Assembly (NCBI GenBank): GCA_050084515.1 | Contig: CM114271.1 | Span: forward strand, 10,850,001-10,914,000 | Origin: Blasia pusilla | Taxonomy: Eukaryota > Marchantiophyta > Marchantiopsida > Blasiales | DNA: 64,000 nt | Reading direction: 5' to 3' | Shown here: in pieces, positions 36,645-47,120 of the stretch | Layout of the letters: each line of letters starts with the position of its first letter | How positions within the stretch are numbered: the stretch's first letter is position 1 | The notes under the pieces: model-generated | Seen by the model: the letters and a program-made list of their open reading frames with translations, nothing else | Told to the model about the DNA's origin: nothing | Database searches by the model: none | Made by a program: the position numbers and the translations under genes

Positions 36645-36947
36645 CTACAGAAGTGTGCCAGGTGCTCTTAATCTTCCTGCCAGGTTTTCCTCCCATAAAG
36701 AGAAGTACCGGGTCATCACCAAGTACAATTGACGTTCATGGGTTGAGCACCGTTCGGCGACTGGTTTATTGACAAGGCTAATTAATTGTTCTATCTTTTC
36801 TAGCACCAATGCAGCAAATCTGTTGTAATCTTCTTTCATCCATTGTCTGAGGGGAATAGCTAGAGAGATCAGATGGTCTTCAGTAAGCACTAGCTGGTTG
36901 GGTCTTCTTAGAGACGAGGCTTCTTTCCCCGCTCCCGGATTCCCCAT
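36645..36947 (-). CDS. Leader ORF / probable gag N-terminus, 100 aa
   Basis: ATG at 36947, about 30 bp after the primer site, open to TAG 36645. Helical, charged protein (WMKEDYNRFAALVLEKIE). It ends about 50 bp before the gag frame, in a different frame. Either a small upstream protein or the true N-terminus of gag split off by an indel. Confidence 0.5.
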   Translation of the reverse strand: MGNPGAGKEASSLRRPNQLVLTEDHLISLAIPLRQWMKEDYNRFAALVLEKIEQLISLVNKPVAERCSTHERQLYLVMTRYFSLWEENLAGRLRAPGTLL

Positions 36948-36979
36948 GTATCTCTCTCCCTTTTCAGCAAAGAATATGA

Positions 36980-36997
36980 TCCCCGGTAGCGGCACCA
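36980..36997 (-). other. Primer binding site, tRNA-Asp-like
   Basis: The plus strand reads TCCCCGGTAGCGGCACCA, ending in CCA like a tRNA 3' end and close to the plant tRNA-Asp end (differences are C/T or G/A). It starts 17 bp inside the 5' LTR boundary. Confidence 0.75.
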
Positions 36998-37014
36998 AAA
37001 AGTTTCTTGCTATA

Positions 37015-38215
37015 TGTAATGTACAAGTGTTTCTATTTTATAGTCGATTTAGTAAGTTCAATCCTCAAGAGGATCATTGCTTGATGAAAAGAGAGTTCGG
37101 AATTACAATTATGTTGTAATAATTGTATTTAAATGTGTGTGAGTTATATTCAATGTCTTATCAATATCTTCTGATATTTCTTAGTACCAAAGGATCTTTT
37201 CTCGGTTCTCTCTAGTGGAATTGACAGCATGTTCAGGTAGATTTTCCTCTCGACATCAAGAAACCTCACAGAGATCTCAACACAGAAGCTGGCTTCTCCT
37301 ACTTTCGGAACTCAATCCGTCTCGGTAGGTTACTCTCTGTCAAACAGATTTCCTACAACTCATGTTGATTATTTCACTGATGAGAAAGGTTCTCCTGATT
37401 TACTCCTCATTCTGCAGACCCAAAAAGAATACTCAGACATAAGAATCGCACATCAGAATGAATGAATGACTGCTTTACTACTCCATCAAGAATGAGAAAG
37501 CTTCAAAGTGTATACAAGCTTGAGAGGGTACTTCTCTCTTGCTCAGACCATTCCTACAACATAAGGACTTCGTAAGAGAATGATGATAATGACTTCTGCT
37601 TTGCTTCTTAAATATTCGTTGGAGTGGAAGTGATCCTAAGATTCGAAACGTTCTTGATGAAGCTAGTGTCTCTTCACTATTTCTAACTACCTAGATCTAT
37701 GGTTCTCTTAGCTTTTCCTACGATCCCTATGAATCCGCGGTACAAAATTGTTCTAACTACCAATTTGATAACTGTTTTAACATGTGTCTAACTGTTTTAA
37801 CATGTGTCTCTTGAAATCACTGTCCTTCTTAGCTTCGCTTCGTTGGACTTCAGGAGGACGAATTACTCCATGCTTCGTTCTTATTTCCTATGCTTCGTAC
37901 TTCGTGCTTCGCGCTTCGTTAAAGAGCGAAGTACTTCGTTCTTCTTTTCTTCGTGATGCTTCGTTATGTAGCGAAGCACTTCGTAGAAAGAGCTTCGTAT
38001 ATCTTCGTTAGGCTTCGTTAAGCTTCGTTATTGCGTTTTCCTCTCCTCTAAGGCAAATCCTTGATCTTCCATCTCTCTGCCTTGTCCCAGGAGCTTCGTG
38101 ATTCACTTATTCTTCTTCATAATAATAAATAATCATAATCAAAATCATAATATACAAGAGTCTTCGTTGAATAAAAAGATATATTCTTCAAGAGTACAAA
38201 ATTGTGGGTATCACA
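37015..38215 (-). repeat. 5' LTR of the 10.7-kb gypsy element
   Basis: 1201 bp partner of the left LTR. Relative to it, this copy has a short local duplication (AACTGTTTTAACATGTGTCT, twice near 37772-37810) in place of a unique 3' LTR segment, and lacks a 10-bp GCTTCGTTAA-type unit. Confidence 0.93.
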
Positions 38216-38220
38216 CCAAA
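38216..38220. repeat. Target-site duplication CCAAA (right)
   Basis: Exact match to 27480-27484 on the other side of the element. Confidence 0.9.
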
Positions 38221-38464
38221 CTTACGGCACTCAATCTACAATCCCTCCCATTGAGACGTACTATGCGGCAACAAGCGATGTGGTGCGGCAAATCGGCTGA
38301 TCTATCGTTTCATGGACAAAACATACCCTCAACTCTGGACATCCCGCATAGGTCTATGTCCACTAAACCCATACATCAATGATGCTCTCAGCATCAACAC
38401 GAAACCCAATATCCCAAATAACTATTTGCAGGCCTTGTATACGGGTTGCACCAACATTCTTGAT

Positions 38465-38560
38465 GCAATCCGTCGCTCTCCGACTGGTTGCACACTCAGG
38501 CAACTCGTCGGTTTCCGACGGGTTGCACACTCGGGCAACCTGTCGCATGCGACAAGTTGC
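38465..38560. repeat. Palindrome array 2, three units
   Basis: Units at 38465, 38500 and 38535, spaced 35 bp, the tightest spacing in the window. The third has a central CGCATGCG so that its arms read GCAACCTGTCGCA and TGCGACAAGTTGC, matched by wobble pairs. It lies just past the A2 splice donor. Confidence 0.8.
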
Positions 38561-38669
38561 TTGGTTTCTTTGGTTTGAAATCCCTATAGTGCCCACGCTT
38601 CTCAACTTGAGGTGCAACTTTTCAAAAAATTCTCACCGTGAGCTCGGCAAGACAAAATAGTGAACTCAC

Positions 38670-40681
38670 CTGCCGCATGAAGTTTCCCCATTGTCTCATT
38701 CGTACAGTCCACCAACTCAGCCAAGAGCACAACTCTTTGTACTTCCCCTCAATCGCATGCTTCCTCCACCACCCATGAAGTTCTTCTTGGCATTCCATGG
38801 CCTATTTTAAGGTTTTGCTGTCCTTGCAACGTTGGAGTAGAGTGACATGCTCTGTCTTCTTATTCTCCTTGATGCAAGATTTGGTGTACCGGGTCACAGA
38901 CTGTTGCCAATAGAAAGCATCTAACCTTTCCCTCTCCAGTTGAACCTCTTCATCCCAAAACACTTCCCTGATAGCAATCCACCCAGGTTGTGCATTGTCC
39001 GCCATGAACCCATAAATTTCCGGAGGTGGCCTTTTGTTTTTCTTCACCACCTCCAATAAGAGTAACCAGCACATCTTCAAACTGACAACGTCTTCTGCTT
39101 TTACATCACAGACAAATATAGTTTTGAGTCCCTTCTCCACATGGTCATAAATATGAGCACCCATTTTCAACCATCCGTTCAACACTCTATAGCAAATATC
39201 AAAGCTTACCCAGCTCCAGGAAAGATCTTCTCCTTCCCTCATTTGATCTATAAGATCGAGGCCCCTCGACGGACCTCTCGTTGACATTTTGAAGACATAG
39301 GCCCTGGATCCTTCGCCTCCTTGGCCGATGAACTGCCAGCTCTGAATGAATGGAAATCTGGAGTTGGCCTTGATTCTAGCAATGGCATCCATTCCGGCTG
39401 TCTTTCCATCAAATACCTGTATTTGACGCAGAAAATTCCAGAAGCATTCAGGATCAGCGAAAAATGCGAGATTTTCCCGTAGCTGTTTCACCTTAGCAGC
39501 CGTGATCTCGCCTTGTGGAGGGATTCCAAGCAGTTGTTCACATATTTGTGATGATGTTGTTAACTTGATCACTCCGAACTTTGAACCCGGAGAGTTTCTA
39601 TAGACCTCGGCCACTTTCTTCGCCACATCCTCCTTGATGTGTCTCTGAATTGCATCGGTCACAGGATGAGTGTGGGAGCCAACATGAACTGCCAGCCTTG
39701 TGTACTCAAACGTGGAACCCAAGTCGTGGACAATGAAAAATATGTATGCAGGACACGCTCCAACGTAGAAAGGGGATGCCTGACAATGAGGACATCGATG
39801 GCCTCCCGGTGGTATGGTGGCACCGACCTCATATGGAGTTTTTGCATTCTTGGGGGGAATTGCAACGTATTGACCTACCCGTTGCGCTCTAGATACGGGC
39901 ATGCTGGACTTCTACACTCCAAGGCTCCAACGCATTGGCGGCAGAAGACAATCCAAGGACCATTTGGAATTGAAGCACTAGTCCGTTGAAGATTGCACCA
40001 TCAATGACGATCAGACTTTCTGTCCATACCCTTCAAGTGTCCTCCATCTTTCTTTTGAGCAAGAGCAGCAAGTGGAGGTAACTCAAAAATGCAATTACCA
40101 TCGTACGTGGGCGGCAGCTCGTCGACAAGAATATGCTTGAACATTTTCAAGGCCAAAGACGATAGCAAACTATTGCCTGATACTCGCAAGAGGAACGAGT
40201 AGGGGGACAAAGGGCCCGGTTGGTGTCCAACATATCCACTGAGGTTGACAACATCTGGAATGTCTTCAGGAAGTACAACATTGTTACGAGCATGTGAAGT
40301 TGGAGTCAATGCTGGATCTATTGAGCTAGGAGTTGCAAACATAGAGCTCGGTGCACTAGGAAATTCTCGACCGTCTACTTGGGAAACTAAGGAATTCAGA
40401 GGCAAGCTGTAAACTCTATATTGACCATTTGCTAGAGGTAGGAGATTCCATACTTTACTGTCTGCAATCACTAGCTGGATTATCTCACCTATTATGTCCT
40501 CCGTACCGTCCATCATAACATCCTTGGACACAAAGATGGTTCCAATTTGAAGAAGAAATCGAACTGAGAGAAAATTTTCATCCATTGGTATGAAAGACTC
40601 ATGAGCTTGCGGTCGAACTATTTTTGATTGAGGAAGGGAGGCTAGATGACTGCCACAAGTGAGCTTCACATAATTATCCAT
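38670..40681 (-). pseudogene. A2: transposase-like gene (MULE-type, tentative), better copy
   Basis: ATG 40681; TATA box about 60 bp upstream; exon ends at donor CAG-GTGAGT at 38670. Residues 1-250: unknown N-terminal region. Then the Cys cluster FCRQCVGALECRSPACPYL (in a shifted frame), HRCPHCQASPFYVGACPA, and HVGSHTHPV, together like a metal-binding domain. Candidate RNase-H-fold motifs: WVSFDICYRV / FVCDVKAED (first Asp), YGFMADNAQPGWIAIREVF (second Asp), then DAFYWQQSV and, after the stop, WWRKHAIEGKYKELCSWL. TAG at 38802 replaces the CAA of A1. The frame changes near 39900-40000 relative to A1. It is divergent to B1 across a 1.1-kb palindrome-filled promoter region. Assignment to MULE-type transposases is by motif order only. 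Confidence 0.6.
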
Positions 40682-40740
40682 TCCCAAATGATTCCACCGG
40701 GTGGAGATGAGAATAAGAATAAGAATGAGAATGAGAATGT

Positions 40741-40750
40741 TTAATTTATA
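40741..40750 (-). promoter_or_regulatory. TATA box of A2
   Basis: The minus strand reads TATAAATTAA about 60 bp before the A2 ATG. The short leader is a (GAATAA/GAATGA)-like simple repeat. The corresponding A1 site is altered (TTGAATTTTTAG on the plus strand). Confidence 0.6.
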
Positions 40751-40842
40751 GTGCATAGAGACTCAGATTCTCTTGACAGAATTTGACTGACAAGATGAAG
40801 TTTGGTAGGTGAGATTTTCTGACATGATGGATTGAATTCTGT

Positions 40843-41760
40843 TGCAACCTATTGGAGTCTGATCGGTTGCAGAATTTGGGAATCAGAGATATGGGTTGCG
40901 AAGCACCCAGTTCTGTTTTTTGTTTCCATGTCCCAATGCAAGTTGGAACCCGTCGGAGTCCGTTGGGTTGGTACCCCCTTCTTGCCGATCAATGGTATTT
41001 TGAGTCGATTTTGCTAGCATCAAACACGAGACATCATTTGCATTTGCTAAGGCAACCAATTGTTGGGGATTGTCACGGGATTGTCCAACTCAGGGTAGAC
41101 CTTGTGACCCGTCGGATTGCAAGGGATTGCCTCGGAACTATGCGTTGTCGCATTGTTACCCAAGGGATAGAAAATCGTGCAATCTGTCGATAATCGACGG
41201 GTTGCCCAGGTACCTTGCCTATTACCCCAAGATGAGGGAAGCAAGCAACCCGTCGGTCTCCGACGAGTTGCGCAGGTATCCCGCCTTGTTATCCCAAGAT
41301 GAGGGAAGCGTGCAACTCGTCAGCCTTTGACGGGTTGCGCAAGTGCCTCGCCTTGTGACGCTTATATGAAGAAAGCGTGCAACCCGTCGGCCTCCGACAA
41401 GTTGCACGGGTACCCCGCCTTGTTATCCCAAGATGAAGGAAGCGTGCAACCCGTCGACCTCCAACTGGTTGCGCAAGTGCCTCGCCTTGTAACGCTCACA
41501 TGAAGGAAGCGTGCAACCCGTCGGCCTCCGACGAGTTGCGCGGGTACCCCGCCTAGTTATCCCAAGACGAGGGAAGTGTGAAACCCCCCGGTCTCCGACA
41601 GGTTGCGCGGGTACCTTGTGTTCTTGCCCGAAGACGGCGGAGGCGCGTAACCTGTCGGTCTCCGACGGGTTTCCAGGATAGCTCGGCTTTTTAACCCGAG
41701 GAGAACGGATGCCTGCAACCCGCGGGAAGCATGCAACCCGTCAGAGCCGTCAGGTTGGTG
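40843..41760. repeat. Palindrome array 3 in the A2-B1 divergent intergenic region
   Basis: From 41179 to about 41760 a regular array with 66-67-bp period contains at least eight 27-bp palindromes (arms GCAACCCGTCGG / CCGACGGGTTGC and variants). Two spacer types alternate, one with GTACCCCGCCTTGTTATCCC and one with GTGCCTCGCCTTGTGACGC, giving a 134-bp higher-order unit. More scattered palindromes extend left to about 40843. The array lies between the two divergent TATA boxes. Confidence 0.88.
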
Positions 41761-41847
41761 GTTTTCACGTCCAGACTTCCATAACCGCCGACACGTCACC
41801 GTCAGAACGACGGTGCGACCCAATGGCCAGCCCTACGGCTTGAAAAG

Positions 41848-41855
41848 TATAAATA
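41848..41855 (+). promoter_or_regulatory. TATA box of B1
   Basis: TATAAATA, followed by G, lies about 230 bp before the B1 ATG at 42081 and directly downstream of the palindrome array. The leader contains repeats of GACTCATxGxGAGAC/GGCGACTCATCG type. Confidence 0.65.
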
Positions 41856-42080
41856 GGCGAGGGTTTGCTCATTTTCGGTTTTTCGTTTCGCAATCTCGAT
41901 TGCTCTTCCGTGTGGCAGCTGACCAGATACCAAGGGGCGCTTTACACGGTGACTCATTGAGAGACTCATGGCGAGACGATTCAAGCGAATCATCAAGGCG
42001 ACTCATCGCGACATCAGCAAGGCAACTCATCGTGCGTAGAAAGTAACTTCATTGTCGAGGAGGATGTATTTTTGGGAAGC

Positions 42081-44860
42081 ATGACGAGGAAAAAATCTCA
42101 AGCAAGCAAAGTTGGGAGCTTCACTCCCAAGTCCATGAGGACTCTTGCGTCATCATCTCCAAGACCTCGTTTGGCCAATGAGATAAGGCAGAAAGAGATC
42201 GAGGAGCGGGAAAGGGAAGCGGATATGCACAGGCAGGAGCTTCTTGAAAAACGTGTTTTGGAGGTGCTCAAAAATAGAACGTAGAGGCTGAGGCATCGCA
42301 GGCCTTGAAGAAAGGGATCGGTGAGGAAAAGCGTGAAAAGAAGCGTCTGGACGCGTTAGTGAGGAGAGCAGAATTGGGAAAAGCTCGAAGGGAAAAAGCG
42401 AATGCCATTGAAGAAAGCCAGGTCCGTCCAACCGAAAGTGTTGAGATGCACCAAAATGTCCCAGATGAAGTCCAGAGCCACAATCAATATAAAATCGGTT
42501 GAGGAAACGGCCGAAGTTCAAGTGACGGACGATGAGGTCATGAGGACCGCCAGCGTGGAGATGGTGGACATCTATGAAGAAGCACGAGAGCAGTCTTCCT
42601 CGTCTCTGAGCCCGGCGGAAGAAATCGACCTCTATCGGATCGACGAGTTTCCACTGGACTTGCCAGCAACTGTCCCAGAGCAGTTGGCGGGCCAAGATAC
42701 TGACCCAACCTTTGAGCGGGTAAGAAAAGATCTTGGATCTTTGAGTTATGTGAAGGCCTATATTTCAATTCATTGGCAATTCATTGTAGTTTATTAACTT
42801 TGTCCCCATTGTGACAGGTTGTAAAGCAGATGGCATTGATGGAGGGCCAGAACGACTCGAGAATTCCACTTTGCCGATTGCGGAAAATGGAGTACATCCG
42901 CAAAATTCAGTCTGACGAGGATATTGCGAAGCTGAAACAGTCGGCAACGACAACATCCTACGTCGACAACTTCCCTCCGTTCTATGTTCAGCCTTACGAT
43001 CAACATGGAACCCAAGCGCTAGTGACGGAGGAGGACTTGGAAACGCTTAACACATTCTAGAGGATGAGAGATCAGGAATTCAGAAGAGCAATTGAGGGGA
43101 CGGAATTCAGCTGGATGCAGAACCTCTGTTTCTTCATCTGGGATGGAAACCACAGGTTCATGGCGTGGACCCAGTTTGCAGAGGAGCGCCAAAATTCATT
43201 GGAGGCGCATTTTTGTGTGAAGGCAGTCATGCTAAATCCATACCCTCATCACATGGCGACGGTGGAAATGGCCATGCGTGCCATGAACACGTAAGTTTCC
43301 TCTTCCTTTTGTTTTTTGATTGCTGCAAACCGTCGGACTCCGACGAGTGTTTAACTAGTGGTAACAAAATATCGGATGCCTTAAAGCAACTCATTGGAGT
43401 CCGACGAGTTGCTTGACTGGCCGCTGTTTTTAGGATATTTCTGGCCGAAAATAACTGGTCGGAGTCCGACGAGTTGCTTGACTAGCCGCTGTTTTTAGGA
43501 TGTTTTTGGCCGAAAGCAACTTGTCGGAGTCCGATGAGTTGCTTGACTGGCCGCTGTTTTTAGGATGTTTTTGGCCAAAAGCAACTCGTTGGACTCGACG
43601 GGTTGCATTTTCCGCCACGGGTAGGTGATCGGAGTAGGGGAGCTTGAGTTTTGGCATCAAATTGCAGCTTTACTTGAAATTGCGCAACCTGTCGGACTCT
43701 GATGGGTTGATATGTTCACTTTTTCTGCGGAAACCACTCTCTGAATAAAAATCATCTGACAACCTGTCGGAGTCTGACGGGTTGTAACCAAGCAATCAAA
43801 AATTTGAATGCAATCCGTCGGACTCTGATGGGTTGCAATATTTAGCTCTTAGCTACCATTTCGACCATGAGGTGTAGCGACCTGTCGGAGTCCGACGGGT
43901 TGCAGAACCCATGTAGCTTGCAAAAATTCTATAGTGTGTTTGGATGTGCAGGATTATATCCAAGGGGAACATCACCCACCACTGGATCCAGGATTGCAAT
44001 TGGGTGAAGAAAGTGCTAACGACGCATCCGACACAGTACAAGGGGTTCTTGGGAGACACTCTTTTTAATGAGATGCTGGCAAAGGGGGCTCAAATAAGAA
44101 AAAAGACTTGGGCAAATACATTTATTTCCCAAGATGCAGCCGTGACAATCCTTTGTTGGTCAAAGATACAGGTCGCCAAGAAGAGCGCTTCATTGGAGCT
44201 GGAGTAGAGGGAAAACGTGTATGCGTCTGAGCATGCTAAGTTCTTCCAAGCTGCAGTATGTGCAGTTACGAAGTACATTGCAAGCAAGATGCAGCGCTAC
44301 ATCGCCATTCTCAACCCTGAACTTGGCCCCGATTTCTACAAGGAGCTGAAGGCGATAATCAAGCGCCTGCAGAAGAGGGGTGAAGATCCGCATGGTCAGA
44401 TTGGGGAGAAAGTGTTTCTCAACCGCGTCCATAGATTTGCCTTGTCTGGAATTTCGGAATTCAGGAGAATCTGACCGATGAAAATCAGTTTGGAGGACGC
44501 AGAGGCCCAAAAGAGGGCGGCACACCATCCTCCGGGTGTCTATGATCCAGTGATCTCCCACTGGTTCCGTGAATGGTCATTTTGGGACTCGTTTTGGCTT
44601 CTCTAGAAGTCCATGCTCGTGGGTGTCCAAGTGGAGCTGAAAAAAATAGAGTTTGTTCCGGAGGAAGCAAAACTGGAGAGTGCTGAAGATTTCAAACTTT
44701 GGCTTGATGACATCCAGGACAAGCCCATGAAAAACCCAGGGTTCAGGACAATGTTCAAGGATCACATCCTCCCTCACGCAGACCTGGATGAAGAAATAGA
44801 GGCAAAGAAAAGGGATTTTGCAAAGAAGAAGCGAGATCTTGAGGAGCAGGCGGTTGATGC
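42081..44860 (+). pseudogene. B1: ParB-like / DNA-methyltransferase family gene, N-terminal two thirds
   Basis: ATG 42081. Exon 1 (to 42720): Lys/Glu coiled coil (RQKEIEEREREADMHRQELL) and an acidic linker (SPAEEIDLYRIDEF), with two small frameshifts. Exon 2 (42818-43290): SYVDNFPPFYVQPYDQHG, then FSWMQNLCFFIWDGNHRF. DGNHR..A is the signature of ParB/sulfiredoxin-type domains (compare D-G-x-H-R). Exon 3 (43952-44860): helical region. Splice sites are GTAAG/GTAAGT and CAG. Stops: TAG 43057-43059 (TGG in B2), TAG 44205-44207 (CAG in B3), and one near 44585. The gene is cut at about 44860 by gypsy DNA, so the methyltransferase part seen in B2 and B3 is missing. Divergent to A2. Bacterial and phage ParB-methylase fusions exist; the match here is motif-level. 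Confidence 0.6.
43323..43910. repeat. Palindrome array 4 in B1 intron 2
   Basis: Occupies most of intron 43291-43951. Three units share a 65-bp period (GCTTGACTGGCCGCTGTTTT at 43411 and 43541, with a one-base variant at 43476). The others are irregular. Variants such as arms GCAACTTGTCGGA with TCCGATGAGTTGC keep pairing through G-U. Confidence 0.85.
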
Positions 44861-46938
44861 AGGAGCGAGCATTTCAGTTGCTCAAGGACAGGTTGACGTC
44901 CGTACCCATCTTGAGGAGACCGATCAGGGGGCGTCCTTTCCAATTGCACACAGATTGGAGCATGTTGGGGCTTGGAGCGGTGCTCACCTAGCATGATGAT
45001 GAGGGTAGAGAGTTTGTGGTGGCTTACGCTAGTCGCTTTCGAACAACGCCGCAGAGGCTAAGCACACTCGTATGAGGGTGAGTGCTTGGTCATGTGTGGG
45101 CTGTCGCGCATTTCAGGTGTTACTTATTTGGCAACCCCTTTACCATCATCACTGATCATCAACCACTGAAGTGGTTGATGGAGTCCGAAAAGCTTACAGG
45201 GAAGCTTGCGAGATGGGCTCTGTTATTGCAGGAGTATGATTTTCAGGTGGTACATAGACCTGGGACGCTCAACCAGGATGCAGATGGGTTGAGTCGTAAC
45301 CTATGCCCGAGTCAACGAGATGCGATTGGAGCTCAATGGCACGGAGAGAGTGATGAGGAGTCGGTGCCAAGATGGCACGCGTCAGCCTATTTAGGCATGT
45401 TGGCTATGGAGAGCCAGAGTGTGGAGACTTCGATGGCGAGGTCTAGTGGAGAGTCCTTGGATCCCGAGGCCAGTGAGGACATGACAATTGGCCGAGATAT
45501 TCATGATGATGGAGTAGTCTTGGAGTACCTTCGTACAGGCAGCCTTGCGAGCACCATGGATGCTAGAGAGCGGGATTGGATCCTACAGTGGGCCAGACGG
45601 TTCCGTTGGGAGGGGACACATGTTTTGAGGGTTTGGGAGGATGGCAGAGTACGCGTAGTGCCGCATCCTTTGCAAAGAGCACGACTAGTGCAGCATGCCC
45701 ACGAGGAGTTGGGTCACTTTGGGGTGAAGCGGACGTACAACTTGCTCCAGATTCAGTATTGGTGGCGAGGCATGCAGACTGACGTTCAGCAGTTTGTTGC
45801 CAGGTGCATGGTGTGTGATCGGGTCCGAGCATCGTTCAATGCTCCGACTCCACAGTTGCATCCGTTACCGATCATGGGCTTAGGATATAGATGGAGTTTG
45901 GATTTTGCAGGACCTTTGCCCTTGACTGAGCGTCACAGTCGTTATGTGTTGGTGATGGTCGAGCACTTCTCGAAGTGGATCAAGTTGGTTGCATTGCCTG
46001 ACAAAGCGAGTGAGGGAGTAGCTTATGCCTTCCTTGACAGAGTGTTGAGTCATTATGGCACACCAGCTGAGGTGTTGATAGACCACGGTACTGAGTTTCG
46101 CGGTGAGTTCCACGCCTTGTGTGATCAGGCGCTGATCGACCACCGCACGACTTCGCGAGATCATCCCGAGGCGGATGGATTAGCGGAGAGAGTTTTGCAG
46201 ACCGTGAAGAGGGGTTTACGCAAGTATGGCTTGCAGAGAGGTCATCTAGGAGATTGGGACCTCTAGTTGCCATGGTTGGCGATGGGATATAGATTCAGCA
46301 GGCAGGCATCCTTAGCGTCTTTTTCACCGTACTTGCTACTTTATGGTCGAGAGCCAGATTTACTTGCGGCCACTCGTCGAGATGCTGGTGAGGTGCTGGA
46401 CCTTGATGACCCAGATGTATGGGTGTGAGCATATTCTCAGAGGGCTGAGTTATTTCAGAGAGTGATGTCCATGGCGTTCGAGAACTTGGCGATTGCACAA
46501 CATCGGGATACGTTGAGGTATGCGACTATTCGGGGTGGTGGTTATCGACCAACTATCCGGAGGTTTCATCAGGGAGATTATGTCTACTTGCAGCAGACGG
46601 CACCGACGACGTTGGATGTGACTGCAAGGCGCACAATCCTGAGAGTGCGTGACATTTTGCCATCGGGTGTTCTCTTGCTGGAGGGACGCGATGGTAAGGT
46701 ATGGAGGGACCATGTGCGTAACTGTGCGCCATGTCACCTTCCTAACATTGATGGTACAATAGATCCGAGCTTAGCAGTAGTTCTTGCAGGCTTGCGTTGT
46801 ATGTTGTGTGGTTCTGCCCGTGGTGCGGCCACAATGCTAGTCTGTGATGGGTGTTCGAGAGGATGGCATATGGCATGTTTGACGCCACCTCTCACTAGGG
46901 TTCCTCAGGGACGATGGATGTGTCCCAGATGTACATAG
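44861..46938 (+). pseudogene. Ty3/gypsy RT end, RNase H, integrase and PHD finger
   Basis: The frame starts inside reverse transcriptase (AFQLLKDRLTSVPIL), so the element is 5'-truncated. RNase H: LHTDWSMLGLGAVLT, FVVAYASR, ITDHQPLKWLM, QDADGLSRN. Integrase: HAHEELGHFGVKRTYN with CMVCDR (HHCC zinc); catalytic core LDFAGP, VLIDHGTEF, DHPEADGLAERV (D,D,E). Then a GPF-like basic tail. From about 46798 comes a PHD finger: CMLCG, LVCDGCSRGWHMACL, WMCPRC (C4HC3), ending at TAG 46936. Stops at 44989, two near 45073, 46264 and 46426; the pair near 45073 results from small compensating indels. The PHD finger would read histone tails and sits where chromoviruses carry a chromodomain. Confidence 0.85.
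46798..46935 (+). other. PHD zinc finger at the integrase C-terminus
   Basis: Cys pairs in CMLCG and CDGC, His-Cys in WHMAC, final Cys pair in CPRC: the full C4HC3 ligand set with the conserved Trp. No decay inside the finger, in contrast to stops elsewhere in the pol frame. Confidence 0.85.
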
Positions 46939-47109
46939 AGTAGGTAGTTCTACATTCCAACTTGTGTCTGTGACATGGATGACAAGGAGGCGACTAACGA
47001 TGGGGCCACATGAGCACCCGGCCTTCTTGCTCTTAGTGTCCGAGAGATGTATGTCATGGTAGGTAGGGATAGATGGCTATCTGGAGTTAGAGGGACCTAA
47101 CCACCAGCT

Positions 47110-47119
47110 AGGGGGGCGA
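47110..47119 (+). other. Polypurine tract of the PHD gypsy element
   Basis: AGGGGGGCGA, one base before the repeat that begins TGGAGATATT at 47121. Confidence 0.55.
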
Positions 47120-47120
47120 T

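Larger units (their letters stand above)
27485..38215 (-). mobile_element. Complete Ty3/gypsy LTR retrotransposon, 10.73 kb, Athila/Tat-like layout
   Basis: Minus-strand order: 5' LTR (37015-38215), tRNA-Asp-like primer site, leader ORF, gag-protease-RT-RNase H-integrase in one frame, a long extra ORF3, polypurine tract, 3' LTR (27485-28702). Both LTRs run TGTGATACCC to GTACATTACA and differ at roughly two dozen sites, mostly transitions, plus two small indels. The 5-bp target duplication is perfect. These point to a fairly recent, structurally complete insertion whose coding region is nevertheless closed by stops and one frameshift. An extra ORF behind integrase and a tRNA-Asp-type primer site are seen in Athila-like plant elements, hence the tentative lineage. 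Confidence 0.92.

Noticed and set aside
40684-40756. N-terminal signal/membrane segment of A2 (Ile/Leu-rich lead)
   Set aside because: It is the translation of a simple repeat in the leader between the TATA box and ATG 40681; the A1 paralogue starts at the internal MDNYVKL.
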